Shown here: positions 15,434 to 24,099 of the stretch, one piece after another
Layout of the letters: every line of letters begins with the position of its first letter
Numbering within the stretch: position 1 is the stretch's first letter
Source: Acinetobacter rudis
Lineage (GTDB): Bacteria > Pseudomonadota > Gammaproteobacteria > Pseudomonadales > Moraxellaceae
Length of the DNA: 64,000 nucleotides
Direction of reading: 5' to 3'
NCBI RefSeq assembly: GCF_031157835.1
Contig: NZ_JAVIDR010000010.1
Location: forward strand, 1-64,000
Translations under genes and position numbers: made by a program
The notes under the pieces: model-generated
Told to the model about the DNA's origin: nothing
Database searches by the model: none
What the model saw: only the letters and a program-made list of their open reading frames with translations

Positions 15434-17053
15434 TTAGTGGAATACCGTTTCTAATGCTTTTAATCCTACTTTAGGATCAAATAAGCCATTATAGATATCA
15501 GGGATTTCATGATCTACTTCAAAAAAATGATAAATTGCAGTCATTGCTCCACGTACAGAATATTCAACAGTAAAAACAACATCATCTTTTAATTCAACAA
15601 ACTGCCCTAAAAAGGCGAAATTTCCTGAGTTCTTAGGAACAACTTGTGGTCGATCACCAGGCTTACGACAAGCAAATAGGGCAGATGCATAAGGCATCAT
15701 AGCTGTTGTGACCTGAGTGGTTGACAATACATGTGTCAAGATGTCATCAAAACCAAGCTGTTTAACCAATTCTGTGAGTATTTCTGTACCCGTTGCTTCA
15801 GACATCGGCTTTTTAATGTAATCACCAATTTGATCAATTTGAAAACCATAACCCCAAAGCGTATAAGTATTTTTGGGTAAATCGGCAAAGTGTGGCTGGG
15901 CTGGAACAACAATGGAAAGATGCCAAGCCGATTGATACCAAGTCATTAGTGCGCCTGTACCTGGCTGGTTACCTGTATATTCAATGATACGATTTAATAA
16001 AACGTCATCCGACATGGTTAAAGTGAAAGATTCCCACTTATGTTCGTCAATATTGCCATAAAAACTCATTGGGCGACCAAAGTCTGTAGCCTTGTCTGCG
16101 AGTGTTTGCCAAAGTGTCCAACCATGATCAAGGCGATCACGAATAAGAGCGGGTACATCATTATTTCCCGCATAACGTGAATCAGCCGTAATTGAGCCTA
16201 GTGTAAATAGAGCAATATCCTGTGCACCGAGTTCAATTTGTTCAATCGCACCAGAATGATGAACATGTAGTCGTGTTGCACGACGTTCTTGAGTGTCGGG
16301 ATTGGTTTCGAAGTCTGCATCACTGACATAGTGTGCAAAGCGTACATCTACACCTTGCTGGGTAAGCCAGCGTTGTAATGGCACGATCATAGAGTCATAT
16401 TGGTTGTACTTTGTGCGTTTGATACCAGCAAGTGTATGGATTCTTGGTAGTTCTTGCATAAAGCGTAAAAAATAACGGCGGAGTTCAATCGCACTATGCC
16501 ATTGTTGGAATGCAAAAGTTGTACGCCACATGCGCCAAAAATTCGTTTGAAAGAAGCTGTGGTCAAAGTACTCATCAATGCGACGACTACCAATTTTATC
16601 TTCTTTACTGGTGAGCAGGCGAAGTATTTGAGCACGGTGTAGGGTATTGAATCCAAGTTTTTCAGCATCTAAAATTTGATGGTCAGCATCGATGAGACGA
16701 GCTTGTGCATGGGTCTTAATATGTTGATTAAACTGCAGACATTCTTCGCGTACAGAGATATCTGGATTTTCAAGAGAGGGAATGCTGGAAAATAAGTCCC
16801 ATAAACATAAATAGGTTTCATCTGTGAGCATGCGGCCACCACGGGTTACCCACGCATGTTTTGCATTCGGACTATGTGCGCCATCCATTGCGCCACCAGT
16901 AAGGTTTAATTCTTCTAGGATATGGATATTCTCGGGAGGAACTTTCGCATCACGAATTGCAAAAGCCGCTGCCGCCATACCAGCGATACCACCACCAATA
17001 ATCCAAAGATGTGCATTTTGTGCATCATAGTTTTTAACTTTTATATTTTGCAT
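15434..17053 (-). CDS. ohyA: Oleate hydratase (myosin-cross-reactive antigen family)
   Basis: A 539-residue flavoprotein. Residues 17-30 are WIIGGGIAGMAAAA, the FAD-binding GGGxxG loop, followed by NIHILEELNLTGGAMDGA, RGGRMLTDETYLCLWDLFS and GNFAFLGQFVELKDDVVFTVEYSVRGAM, which together mark the oleate hydratase family. The enzyme adds water across the cis-9 double bond of unsaturated fatty acids to give 10-hydroxy products and is linked to detoxification of free fatty acids. No signal peptide is seen, so it is cytosolic or peripherally membrane-bound. It is monocistronic, with about 245 bp of upstream DNA shared with the divergent histidine phosphatase gene. Confidence 0.9.
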   Translation of the reverse strand: MQNIKVKNYDAQNAHLWIIGGGIAGMAAAAFAIRDAKVPPENIHILEELNLTGGAMDGAHSPNAKHAWVTRGGRMLTDETYLCLWDLFSSIPSLENPDISVREECLQFNQHIKTHAQARLIDADHQILDAEKLGFNTLHRAQILRLLTSKEDKIGSRRIDEYFDHSFFQTNFWRMWRTTFAFQQWHSAIELRRYFLRFMQELPRIHTLAGIKRTKYNQYDSMIVPLQRWLTQQGVDVRFAHYVSDADFETNPDTQERRATRLHVHHSGAIEQIELGAQDIALFTLGSITADSRYAGNNDVPALIRDRLDHGWTLWQTLADKATDFGRPMSFYGNIDEHKWESFTLTMSDDVLLNRIIEYTGNQPGTGALMTWYQSAWHLSIVVPAQPHFADLPKNTYTLWGYGFQIDQIGDYIKKPMSEATGTEILTELVKQLGFDDILTHVLSTTQVTTAMMPYASALFACRKPGDRPQVVPKNSGNFAFLGQFVELKDDVVFTVEYSVRGAMTAIYHFFEVDHEIPDIYNGLFDPKVGLKALETVFH

Positions 17054-17298
17054 CTTAAGCCTCTAAATTATCACTTGTTATTGACTAATGTTTAAAACCA
17101 TAAAAATAGTATGTCTTTTTTTATGTGAAAAACATATGAAATCAATGAATTATTTTGTAAAGCTGTTGTCCAGTGTCTATCTATGGACTGTAACGCACAT
17201 TTTGACAATACAGTTTGGGGATTATATTGTTGATTGATTGTTAAAGTGGGTTGAGTATGTCAAAGTGCTTGAGAGGATTTAGAAATTAAGGAAATGTC

Positions 17299-18030
17299 TT
17301 GCTGAACTTGTTACCCCAGTCGATGTTTGATGGCATGGACTTATTACCAGAATTGAGCACGCCTGTGACTTTGTTTACACGACATTCTCTTCGTGAGATG
17401 GCTTCTGGGCAGGGGGTGGCGGGTTATGATTTACAGTTAACTGCGCAAGGTCGAGAGTTAGCGCAGTCATGGGGGGCTCATTTAGTTGAACATAGTCAGC
17501 GTGAGTTACAGTATTGTATTTCTAGCCCAATTCAGCGTTGTCGAGATACAGCAACACTCATGATTCAAGGGGCTGAAGAAGTGGGGCAAGATTGCTTAAA
17601 TACTATTGATGTGGTTTCTCAGGGTTTATTGGTTGAGCCTGGTAGCTTTGTGGTGGATATTCAGCAGGCTGCACCATATTTTCGTCGTCAAGGTGCTTTA
17701 GGATTTATTAATAGCTTTATTAATCAACGACTACCAGGTATGAAGCATCCAGTATATGGTGTATTGGATGTCCTTGAATTGATTTATCACAGTCATCCAG
17801 AACAAAAGGCTGGTCTAAGCCTTGCTGTGAGTCATGATACGATTATTGCAGCTCTATTGGCTGTTATTTCACAGCGACAGCATATTTCGGTACAGGATTG
17901 GCCAGAAATGATGGAAGGTCTTTTTGTTTGGTTTGAGGGGAATGATTTTGCAACAAGTTGTATCCATTGGATATGGCGAGGTGAAAAGCATACACGATGC
18001 ATTGAAGAGCTAAAGCAACAAACCACATAG
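17299..18030 (+). CDS. Histidine phosphatase family protein (TTG start)
   Basis: A 243-residue phosphoglycerate-mutase-like protein. The phosphohistidine motif reads LFTRHSLRE instead of the more usual RHG, with ISSPIQRCRDTATLM supplying the second arginine, and AVSHDTIIAALLA the SHD(x)xI C-terminal histidine motif. The start is most likely TTG 17299, with AAGGA six bases upstream; the next in-frame ATG (17323) has no such site. The substrate is unknown. The C-terminal helix region (MEGLFVWFEGNDF) is typical of this superfamily. It ends before a bidirectional terminator facing rpsT. Confidence 0.72.
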   Translation: MLNLLPQSMFDGMDLLPELSTPVTLFTRHSLREMASGQGVAGYDLQLTAQGRELAQSWGAHLVEHSQRELQYCISSPIQRCRDTATLMIQGAEEVGQDCLNTIDVVSQGLLVEPGSFVVDIQQAAPYFRRQGALGFINSFINQRLPGMKHPVYGVLDVLELIYHSHPEQKAGLSLAVSHDTIIAALLAVISQRQHISVQDWPEMMEGLFVWFEGNDFATSCIHWIWRGEKHTRCIEELKQQTT

Positions 18031-18131
18031 TCTTTGTTAGATACGACTCATATGTTATGTATACGTGGGATATGATCTTTAATGTAAGTTAAGTTTTTAT
18101 TGTAATTTATAATGAGATTAGTTTTTGTGGT

Positions 18132-18170
18132 TAAAAAAACAAAAAGCCCATAAGGGCTTTTGTTTTTTAA
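18132..18170. terminator. Bidirectional terminator between the phosphatase gene and rpsT
   Basis: A-rich arm AAAAAACAAAAAGCCC, loop ATAA, GGGCTTTTGTTTTTT. Both strands present a stem followed by a U-rich tract, so it can stop transcription from both converging genes. Confidence 0.85.
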
Positions 18171-18176
18171 TGCGAC

Positions 18177-18446
18177 TTAGTTAGAAGCTAAAGCTTTAAC
18201 TTGTGCATTTAAACGGCTCTTATGACGAGCAGCTTTGTTTTTATGGATGATACCTTTATCAGCCATACGGTCGATTACTGGAACTGCTTTTTTGTAAGCG
18301 TCAGTAGCGACAGCATAATCACCAGTAGTGATTGCAGCGATAGTACGTTTGATATAAGTACGAACCATAGAACGTAAGCTTGCGTTGTGTTTGCGTGCTT
18401 TAACGTTTTGACGAGCACGTTTTTTAGCTTGAGCAGAGTTTGCCAC
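18177..18446 (-). CDS. rpsT: 30S ribosomal protein S20 (GTG start)
   Basis: Read from GTG 18446 the protein has 89 residues: [35 protein letters not shown] and the alanine/lysine-rich tail with [16 protein letters not shown], the S20 pattern and length. AAGGAG lies 7 bases before the GTG, which decides the start; a longer ATG-initiated reading of 126 codons would add an unrelated N-terminal peptide. S20 binds 16S rRNA and supports 30S assembly. rpsT using a weak start codon is known in enterobacteria (UUG), where it permits autogenous control, so the GTG here may serve a similar purpose. Confidence 0.95.
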   Translation of the reverse strand: MANSAQAKKRARQNVKARKHNASLRSMVRTYIKRTIAAITTGDYAVATDAYKKAVPVIDRMADKGIIHKNKAARHKSRLNAQVKALASN

Positions 18447-18662
18447 TCGTGCACTCCTTGAAATAGATTGGTCTGGGCGGGCTGAAATTGCAACTGAAGC
18501 CAATTTCAGAAGAATTGTCACCAGCCCGTAAACAAGTGCCATATTTTGATTAAACAATGCATCGAAGTCAAGTCTTGATGTGCTTTGACTTGGTTTTAAT
18601 GATAGAAATAAATCAGTGAACCCTATGTTTTTGGTTAGATTTTACAGAAGGATGTATAAAAA

Positions 18663-19334
18663 ATGTCAAACATTATTCAACATGCTGTTGTTATTGGTGC
18701 TACAGGGCTGGTGGGTAAGCAGTTGATTACAATGCTGAATCAGCTTAACCATTGTCAGAAAATTACCGCTATAGTTCGTAAATATGAGCCAGAATTTGAA
18801 CAATACAACAAAGTGAAACAGATTGTGTGTGAAGATTTGACAAAGTTAAGCGCAGAACAGGTTGTTATGTGTAGCCATGCTTTTAGTTGTCTTGGGACAA
18901 CGATGAAAAAGGCGGGATCTAAGGCTGCATTTTTTCAGGTTGATTTTAATTTAAATGCACACTTTGCACGCTTATTTGTAGGTACAGAAGTACATTATTT
19001 GCTTGTAAGTGCACTAGCAGCAAAGGCTGATTCATTATTTTTTTATAACCGAGTAAAAGGTGAGTTAGAAAACGAGGTGCAGCAACTGGGGCTGGCAAAA
19101 GTTTCTATTATTCGACCTTCTTTATTGCTCGGTGAGCGTAAGGAACAGCGATTACTTGAACAAGGTGCACAACGATTATTTACTCATCTAACGAAGGTAT
19201 TGCCACAACAATTTGCTTTTCGCCCAGTAACGGCAAATCAGGTGGCTCAGATATTGATTGGGGCAGCCGAAAGGCAAATAGAAAATTTCTTGATTTATGA
19301 TAACTTAGCTGTGCAAAAAACTTTTCAAGGATAA
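18663..19334 (+). CDS. NAD(P)-binding oxidoreductase, atypical SDR (HTATIP2-like)
   Basis: A 223-residue Rossmann protein opening [17 protein letters not shown] (GxxGxxG) with [24 protein letters not shown], a phrase typical of the TIP30/HTATIP2 and YbjT-like atypical short-chain dehydrogenases. YNRVKGELE supplies the YxxxK pair. The substrate is not known. AAGGA lies upstream of the ATG. It is followed after 5 nt by rraA, so the two are likely cotranscribed. No sign of damage or unusual composition. Confidence 0.75.
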   Translation: MSNIIQHAVVIGATGLVGKQLITMLNQLNHCQKITAIVRKYEPEFEQYNKVKQIVCEDLTKLSAEQVVMCSHAFSCLGTTMKKAGSKAAFFQVDFNLNAHFARLFVGTEVHYLLVSALAAKADSLFFYNRVKGELENEVQQLGLAKVSIIRPSLLLGERKEQRLLEQGAQRLFTHLTKVLPQQFAFRPVTANQVAQILIGAAERQIENFLIYDNLAVQKTFQG

Positions 19335-19339
19335 ATAAC

Positions 19340-19852
19340 ATGCAAACAGCGACTTTCGTCACTTGTGACTTATTAGATGATCATCCAAATCTAGATATAC
19401 AAGTATTAACTCCTTCTTTGGATGGTAAGTTTTTTCAAAGTTTTGGAGCACGTAAAAGTTTTGCAGGACAAATCGTTACTGTGAAATGCTTTGAAGATAA
19501 TTCACGCGTTAAAGAGCTACTTGCTACAGATGGTACAGGTAAAGTTTTAGTCGTGGATGGTGGAGCTTCAATGCGCTGTGCCTTAATGGGCGATATGATT
19601 GCTGAGTCGGCAGTAAAAAATAATTGGAATGGTGTTGTAATCTATGGCTGTGTTCGAGATGTAGATGCAATTGCAGAACTGAATCTAGGCGTACATGCAT
19701 TGGCTGCAATACCACGTAAAAGCCATCGTCAGGGCATAGGCGAAGTTGGAATAAGTTTGTATTTTGGTGGGGTGGCTTTTCACAATGGTGAGTATCTATA
19801 TGCAGATAATAACGGCATTGTGGTTGCTCAGGAAAAACTTATCGATTGTTAA
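19340..19852 (+). CDS. rraA: RraA-family protein (RNase E inhibitor-like)
   Basis: A 170-residue RraA homologue: [10 protein letters not shown] near the N-terminus, [60 protein letters not shown], and the C-terminal [13 protein letters not shown]. The family inhibits RNase E by binding its C-terminal scaffold in E. coli; other members are HMG/CHA aldolases. The GD-x20-R-D metal/substrate pattern is present, so an aldolase-type activity cannot be excluded. AAGGA lies 8 bases before the ATG; the gene follows the oxidoreductase gene by 5 nt. Confidence 0.85.
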   Translation: MQTATFVTCDLLDDHPNLDIQVLTPSLDGKFFQSFGARKSFAGQIVTVKCFEDNSRVKELLATDGTGKVLVVDGGASMRCALMGDMIAESAVKNNWNGVVIYGCVRDVDAIAELNLGVHALAAIPRKSHRQGIGEVGISLYFGGVAFHNGEYLYADNNGIVVAQEKLIDC

Positions 19853-19908
19853 TAGGTTTTTTATGGCACAGCCAAAAAACTAATAATAATTTAAATTAAG
19901 GTAATAGC

Positions 19909-20703
19909 ATGGTGAATCATCATATTAAAGTAACACAAGCAATACTTTCATCATTGACTGAAGGTAGTCGTGGAATGTCTGGTACAGCATTTCCGATGCA
20001 ACCTAATCGGGCACTTAAACTTTACGAATTTGAAGGTTCACCATTTTGTCGACGTGTACGTGAAGTGATGACGCTATTGAACCTCGATTATGAAGTTTAT
20101 CCCTGCCCAAAAGGAGGGGAGAAATATCGCAGTGTGGTGAAAAAACTGGGTGGAAAAATGCAGTTTCCATTCTTTGTTGATGAAAATACAGGCGATCAAC
20201 TGTATGAGTCACAACAAATTATACAACACCTATTTAAACACTATAGTGCTACAGGTAAGACACCAAGTACGTATCGGTATTATCCTAAACTTCCGTTTGT
20301 TGCATTTGCTGGTACATTGATTAATGGTGCAAGAGGGGTGTGGGTAAATAAAGCGATTAAACAACGTGAAGCACCAGCTGAATTATTACAATTGTGGGGA
20401 TTTGAATCGAGCCCTTTTACACGGATTGTACGTGCGTTGTTAACTGAGCTTGAATTGCCTTTTGTATTCAACAACGTAGCAAAAGAACGTTGGCAAGATA
20501 TGGGGCTCGCTAGCTTCCGTTTAAAGCCAGGCCCTTATCACGCCATTAAGGCCGGTAAACGAGCAAAAATCATTGAATTGATGGGAAGACCAACACAAGA
20601 TATTCAAGTTCCTTATTTGGTTGACCCCAATACCAATGTGGCTTTATTTGAGTCAGCTGAAATTGTGAAGTACTTAGAACAGCAATACGGCACACCTGAA
20701 TAA
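19909..20703 (+). CDS. Tandem glutaredoxin/GST N-terminal domain protein
   Basis: A 264-residue protein with two copies of a thioredoxin-fold GST N-domain. The first has KLYEFEGSPFCRRVREVMTLL with one active-site cysteine, then FPFFVDENTGDQLYESQQIIQHL; the second has QLWGFESSPFTRIVRALLTEL with the cysteine changed to threonine, then VPYLVDPNTNVALFESAEIVKYL. The ES(x)xI phrase binds the glutathione glutamyl group in this fold. Plant and cyanobacterial proteins with this two-domain layout are known, with unknown function. No GST C-terminal helical domain is seen. It ends before a strong terminator. Confidence 0.75.
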   Translation: MVNHHIKVTQAILSSLTEGSRGMSGTAFPMQPNRALKLYEFEGSPFCRRVREVMTLLNLDYEVYPCPKGGEKYRSVVKKLGGKMQFPFFVDENTGDQLYESQQIIQHLFKHYSATGKTPSTYRYYPKLPFVAFAGTLINGARGVWVNKAIKQREAPAELLQLWGFESSPFTRIVRALLTELELPFVFNNVAKERWQDMGLASFRLKPGPYHAIKAGKRAKIIELMGRPTQDIQVPYLVDPNTNVALFESAEIVKYLEQQYGTPE

Positions 20704-20745
20704 AGCGTTGAATTGGCTTTAAATACAATCTAGTCATGATTTAAT

Positions 20746-20785
20746 AAAAAGGCCTCATCAATACGCATTGATGAGGCCTTTTTGT
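20746..20785. terminator. Strong intrinsic terminator
   Basis: AAAAAGGCCTCATCAAT, loop ACGC, ATTGATGAGGCCTTTTT: a perfect long stem with A/T tails on both sides, serving the convergent GST-like gene and the lipoprotein gene. Confidence 0.9.
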
Positions 20786-20827
20786 TTTTGGTGTTTTACT
20801 TAGTAACACACTTACCATGCAGTCGTA

Positions 20828-21310
20828 TTATTCAGTAATGACTTGACCAACATAACCTTTAATAAAAGTCAGGTAAGCAGATGATTTATGACCATCAGCA
20901 GTAAGTACTGGGCGAACAATTTCCCCTTTGTCTGTACTAAGTTTTAGGTCAATTTCTTTTGCATTGTGAAACGAATTGAGAAAACTTACTGGGACAATGA
21001 TTGAATTGCTTGAAATTTTATTTTGGGCTTCTGTACGATATTTTGTTGCTTGAATAGTTGAATATTCATAAGGTTGGCCATCAATAACGAAATTGAATTT
21101 TTTAATATCGTACTGCTCTGGATTATTAATTTCAGCAGTAATTTTAAACCCATTACGTTGTTCATCATTCCAACGCATTGCAATTTCTGGACAAACTTCG
21201 TTAGCAGCACAGATAAGAGGTCCTTTAGTTACAACACGTTCAGGATAAGAACCTGCACAAGCAGAGAGTAGAAGAGCAAGTGTTGAAGTCAGGGCAAGTT
21301 GGATTTTCAT
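20828..21310 (-). CDS. Lipoprotein of unknown function
   Basis: A 160-residue protein with a lipoprotein signal (MKIQLALTSTLALLLSACAGS; lipobox LSAC, Cys at residue 18). The residue after Cys is Ala, so sorting to the outer membrane is expected. The mature part is about 140 residues, contains two further cysteines (LICAANEVCPE) and is predicted beta-rich by its alternation. I do not recognise the family. It is monocistronic, lying downstream of a hairpin that ends lpxO. Confidence 0.7.
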   Translation of the reverse strand: MKIQLALTSTLALLLSACAGSYPERVVTKGPLICAANEVCPEIAMRWNDEQRNGFKITAEINNPEQYDIKKFNFVIDGQPYEYSTIQATKYRTEAQNKISSNSIIVPVSFLNSFHNAKEIDLKLSTDKGEIVRPVLTADGHKSSAYLTFIKGYVGQVITE

Positions 21311-21363
21311 ATTTTACCTATGTTTTAGGATTGTTTTTTACAAGTATAAATGGATTTAACTTA

Positions 21364-21404
21364 AAATACTCCACCCCTTAAAGAAATAATAGGGTGGAGT
21401 ATTT
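21364..21404 (-). terminator. Hairpin terminator of lpxO
   Basis: AAATACTCCACCC (21364-21376) and GGGTGGAGTATTT (21392-21404) form a perfect 13-bp stem 56 bases after the lpxO stop. On the minus strand it is followed by TTAAGTT. Confidence 0.7.
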
Positions 21405-21459
21405 ATGAGAGATTATTACTTATTATCTCTATAAGTTGGAATATCTCATCGCGTCCTGA

Positions 21460-22365
21460 TTAGAGGATGGCTGGAATCATAAGCACACAGATCAAAATTG
21501 CAAATAATATCCATTTGTAAATATAGTATAGCGGTTTGTTGCGGGCCTTGATTTCACGGCCTTTAGCATGTACTGCATAGCCATATTTAAAGACTTTATT
21601 AATAGCACCAGTTTTATCTGTTGCATCATTTGGAGAGCTGGCACCAGACATCACATTACGACCAAACCAGTAATTAAAGGATTGTGCCCATTTCCATTTC
21701 ATTGGTCTTTCAATATCACAGAACAAGATAATACGCGTTTGGTCAGTATTATTTTGAGCCCAATGAACATAAGTTTCGTCAAAAAGAGTTGCTTCGCCAT
21801 CACGCCAAGAATAACGTTGTTGATCAACCTCAATAAAGCACTGATCATCGTTAGGGGTACTTAAACCTAAATGGTAGCGGATAGAACCAGCATATGGATC
21901 ACGGTGTTTACCAAGATAACTGCCTGAAGGTAGTTCGGCAAACATTGCTGCTTTTACACTTGGAATCTTTTCAAGCAAGGCAACAGTTTGTGGGCAAAGT
22001 TGTCGAGCTGATGGATGAGTATCTTGATACCATTTTAGGTAAAAGCGTTTCCAACCTCGTTTAAAGAAGGTGTTAAAGCCTGCATCATTATTACTTTCAG
22101 CTGCTTTGATTTGATCTTGAAGCTGTAAAGCTTCATCACGAATAACTTTCCAGTTTTGTTGTAGAACTTCCAATTCTGGAAACTGTTTTGGATCAAAAAA
22201 AGGGTCTGGGGGTAAGCGTGAAAATCCTGTCATAAACATATTGATCGGACCAAGAAAAGTCGAATGATCAAAAAATTGACGAGAGAATTTTAATCGCTCT
22301 TTGCCTCGAAAGTGAGCATAGAGCAAGCTAATGAAAAACACCGATATAATGATGACCACATACAT
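21460..22365 (-). CDS. lpxO: Lipid A 2-hydroxylase LpxO (aspartyl/asparaginyl beta-hydroxylase family)
   Basis: A 301-residue membrane protein: one N-terminal TM segment (VVIIISVFFISLLYAHF), a cytoplasmic dioxygenase domain and a C-terminal TM (YKWILFAILICVLMIPAIL). The catalytic core has LPSGSYLGKHRDPYAGSIRYHLGL, with the HxD-type iron site as HRD, then GEATLFDETYVHWAQNNTDQTRIILF with the distal histidine and the arginine. These are the LpxO phrases; the enzyme adds a 2-hydroxyl to the secondary acyl chain of lipid A, and in Acinetobacter hydroxylated laurate is known. The single-gene unit is flanked by its own terminator. Start as given begins at the first Met of the TM. Confidence 0.88.
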   Translation of the reverse strand: MYVVIIISVFFISLLYAHFRGKERLKFSRQFFDHSTFLGPINMFMTGFSRLPPDPFFDPKQFPELEVLQQNWKVIRDEALQLQDQIKAAESNNDAGFNTFFKRGWKRFYLKWYQDTHPSARQLCPQTVALLEKIPSVKAAMFAELPSGSYLGKHRDPYAGSIRYHLGLSTPNDDQCFIEVDQQRYSWRDGEATLFDETYVHWAQNNTDQTRIILFCDIERPMKWKWAQSFNYWFGRNVMSGASSPNDATDKTGAINKVFKYGYAVHAKGREIKARNKPLYYIYKWILFAILICVLMIPAIL

Positions 22366-22602
22366 AATTATTTATAGTCAGACAATAAAAAAGCCAATTC
22401 TAACCTAGGGCTTAGTTAAATAGACTTGGGCTAGGATAATATATTGTAAAAAAGTATTTGTATTTCACTGTATTGTCATATGGTTAAATGTTCTTAAAAA
22501 CAAGGAATGTTGAAATAATGCGCATCGGAATGTTAAAAGCTGGACTGTCAGATAAAACCTGTTATAACTGAAAATAAAGCGTGATAAAAAAAGGGGTATC
22601 CG

Positions 22603-22836
22603 ATGAAAACCACAGTGAAGTATATTGTTTTGAAAAGTAAGGATTATCAATTAGGCACTTCGCTATTTGAAGAAGAACTTGATTGTGATGCTGATTATTT
22701 TGATCGTATTCCTCGGGTGATTCGTTATCAGCAACATGATTTCCAAGTGAAGTCGAAAGAATTACAACGTAAACAGATTTTCGATGAGTTCGAAGAGTCT
22801 CAAGCGATTGTGGTTAAAGTTATTGCCTTAAATTAA
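22603..22836 (+). CDS. Small conserved-looking protein of unknown function
   Basis: A 77-residue charged protein (acidic patch EEELDCDADYFDR, then basic KSKELQRKQIF and EFEESQAIVV). No signal peptide or membrane segment, so cytosolic. The frame is preceded by AAGGGG-type bases about 9 upstream of ATG and followed by a terminator, so it looks like an expressed gene. I do not recognise a family. The fold is probably a small alpha/beta. Confidence 0.6.
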   Translation: MKTTVKYIVLKSKDYQLGTSLFEEELDCDADYFDRIPRVIRYQQHDFQVKSKELQRKQIFDEFEESQAIVVKVIALN

Positions 22837-22866
22837 AAGATTTAGCTGAATTTTAAAAAAATAAAT

Positions 22867-22903
22867 GAACAACAGCATCAAGATCAGTGTTGTTGTTCTT
22901 TTT
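22867..22903 (+). terminator. Intrinsic terminator
   Basis: GAACAACA (22867-22874) pairs with TGTTGTTC (22891-22898), followed by TTTTTG. It lies 30 bases after the stop of the 77-residue gene and before the cobalamin operon. Confidence 0.75.
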
Positions 22904-22948
22904 GTGTGATACTTAGCAAGGTTACTTTTCTATACGTGGCATCAAAAA

Positions 22949-23578
22949 ATGTCTTCGGTGTTTTTAACAGCACAACAAACTACACTCGCAACTACACAGT
23001 CTGATTATCCAGAATGGCATTTAAACCGAAAAAAATATGCTTTGTGGTATTTGCAGCTAGAACAGCAAGACTGTATCGATTATTGCCAACAACTGAGTCA
23101 ACATTTTTCTGACTTTATTATTCAACCTATGCAGCGGCAATATCATATTACTATTTTTGTTTGTGGATTTTTAGGACAACAACAAGTCTATAACGATGAT
23201 TTTAGTCATGAGCAGTTTATTCAACAGCGCAAAAAAATTGCACAACTGAATTTATCACCTATTGTTTTAAATACAGCTAATGTACGTAGTTTTCGTTCAT
23301 CTTTATTTGTTGAAATTGAAGATTCAAAACAGATTTTGCAACAATTACGCCAACAAATGGGATTGTACGCGCAGGAAATTAGAGCACAGTATTATGTGCC
23401 ACATCTTAGCTTGGGTATTTATAATAATAGCTATTCTTATGCTCAAATTCAGGCAGCTATAGATGCACTAGAGCAACGATCGTTTGTTTTAACATTTAAA
23501 CAGTTACATTTTGGTTATTATCAGGCGCAATGCTTGCAAGGTCCGTTATATGCGGAACACACACTTCAATTGGATTAA
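22949..23578 (+). CDS. 2H phosphoesterase/2'-5' RNA ligase-like protein
   Basis: A 209-residue protein with the two HxT/S motifs of the 2H superfamily: RQYHITIFVCGFL (first H-x-T) and YVPHLSLGIYNN (second H-x-S), about 80 residues apart. These enzymes act on cyclic nucleotide phosphates or 2'-5' linkages. Substrate unknown; length is typical. It stops 2 nt before cobU, so it is the first gene of the cobalamin operon, an unusual partner. No riboswitch-like structure is visible between the upstream terminator and its start. Confidence 0.72.
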   Translation: MSSVFLTAQQTTLATTQSDYPEWHLNRKKYALWYLQLEQQDCIDYCQQLSQHFSDFIIQPMQRQYHITIFVCGFLGQQQVYNDDFSHEQFIQQRKKIAQLNLSPIVLNTANVRSFRSSLFVEIEDSKQILQQLRQQMGLYAQEIRAQYYVPHLSLGIYNNSYSYAQIQAAIDALEQRSFVLTFKQLHFGYYQAQCLQGPLYAEHTLQLD

Positions 23579-23580
23579 TC

Positions 23581-24096
23581 ATGTTGCAATTTATTTTAGG
23601 TGGTGCACGTTCAGGAAAAAGTCGATACGCTGAACAAATTGCACTTGCGCAGAATCTACCCGTCATCTATGTGGCTACAGCACAGGCATTAGATGCAGAA
23701 ATGCAGCAGCGTATTTTGCATCATCAACAACAGCGTCCAGCAGACTGGAGTTTAGTTGAGTCCCCACTTTATTTGGCGGATGAATTACTTAAAATAGATT
23801 GTGAAGGTCAAGTGATTTTAGTTGATTGCTTAACTTTATGGATGAGTAATCTCTTGCTTGATGTCAACTCAAACACACAAGGTCTACAGTGTGAAAAATT
23901 ACTCGCTGTTTTACCAAAACTTAAGTCACATGTAATTTTAGTCAGTAATGAAACAGGATTGGGCGTGGTACCAATGGGGCAGTTAAGTCGTCAGTTTGTA
24001 GATGAATCTGGGCGTCTACATCAGCAAATTGTGCAGTTGGCAGATACAGTAACTTTTTGTGTTGCTGGTTTACCAATGCAATTAAAAGGAGAGTGA
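23581..24096 (+). CDS. cobU: Adenosylcobinamide kinase/guanylyltransferase
   Basis: A 171-residue CobU from ATG 23581: MLQFILGGARSGKSRYAE is the P-loop GGxRSGKS, then VIYVATAQALDAEMQQRIxHH (His that receives GMP), VILVDCLTLWMSNLL and VSNETGLGVVPMGQLSRQF. It phosphorylates adenosylcobinamide and transfers GMP to it, the activation step of nucleotide-loop assembly. A longer reading from 23530 is rejected because it overlaps the upstream gene's 3' end. The gene lies 2 nt after the 2H gene and 3 nt before cobT. Confidence 0.94.
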   Translation: MLQFILGGARSGKSRYAEQIALAQNLPVIYVATAQALDAEMQQRILHHQQQRPADWSLVESPLYLADELLKIDCEGQVILVDCLTLWMSNLLLDVNSNTQGLQCEKLLAVLPKLKSHVILVSNETGLGVVPMGQLSRQFVDESGRLHQQIVQLADTVTFCVAGLPMQLKGE

Positions 24097-24099
24097 ACA

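Noticed and set aside
18447..18557. ATG-initiated longer rpsT of 126 codons
   Set aside because: The added N-terminal residues do not resemble S20, and the GTG start has an ideal AAGGAG site.
22837..22948. Cobalamin riboswitch upstream of the cob operon
   Set aside because: The spacer is only about 110 bp, contains a plain terminator, and shows no B12-box-like sequence.
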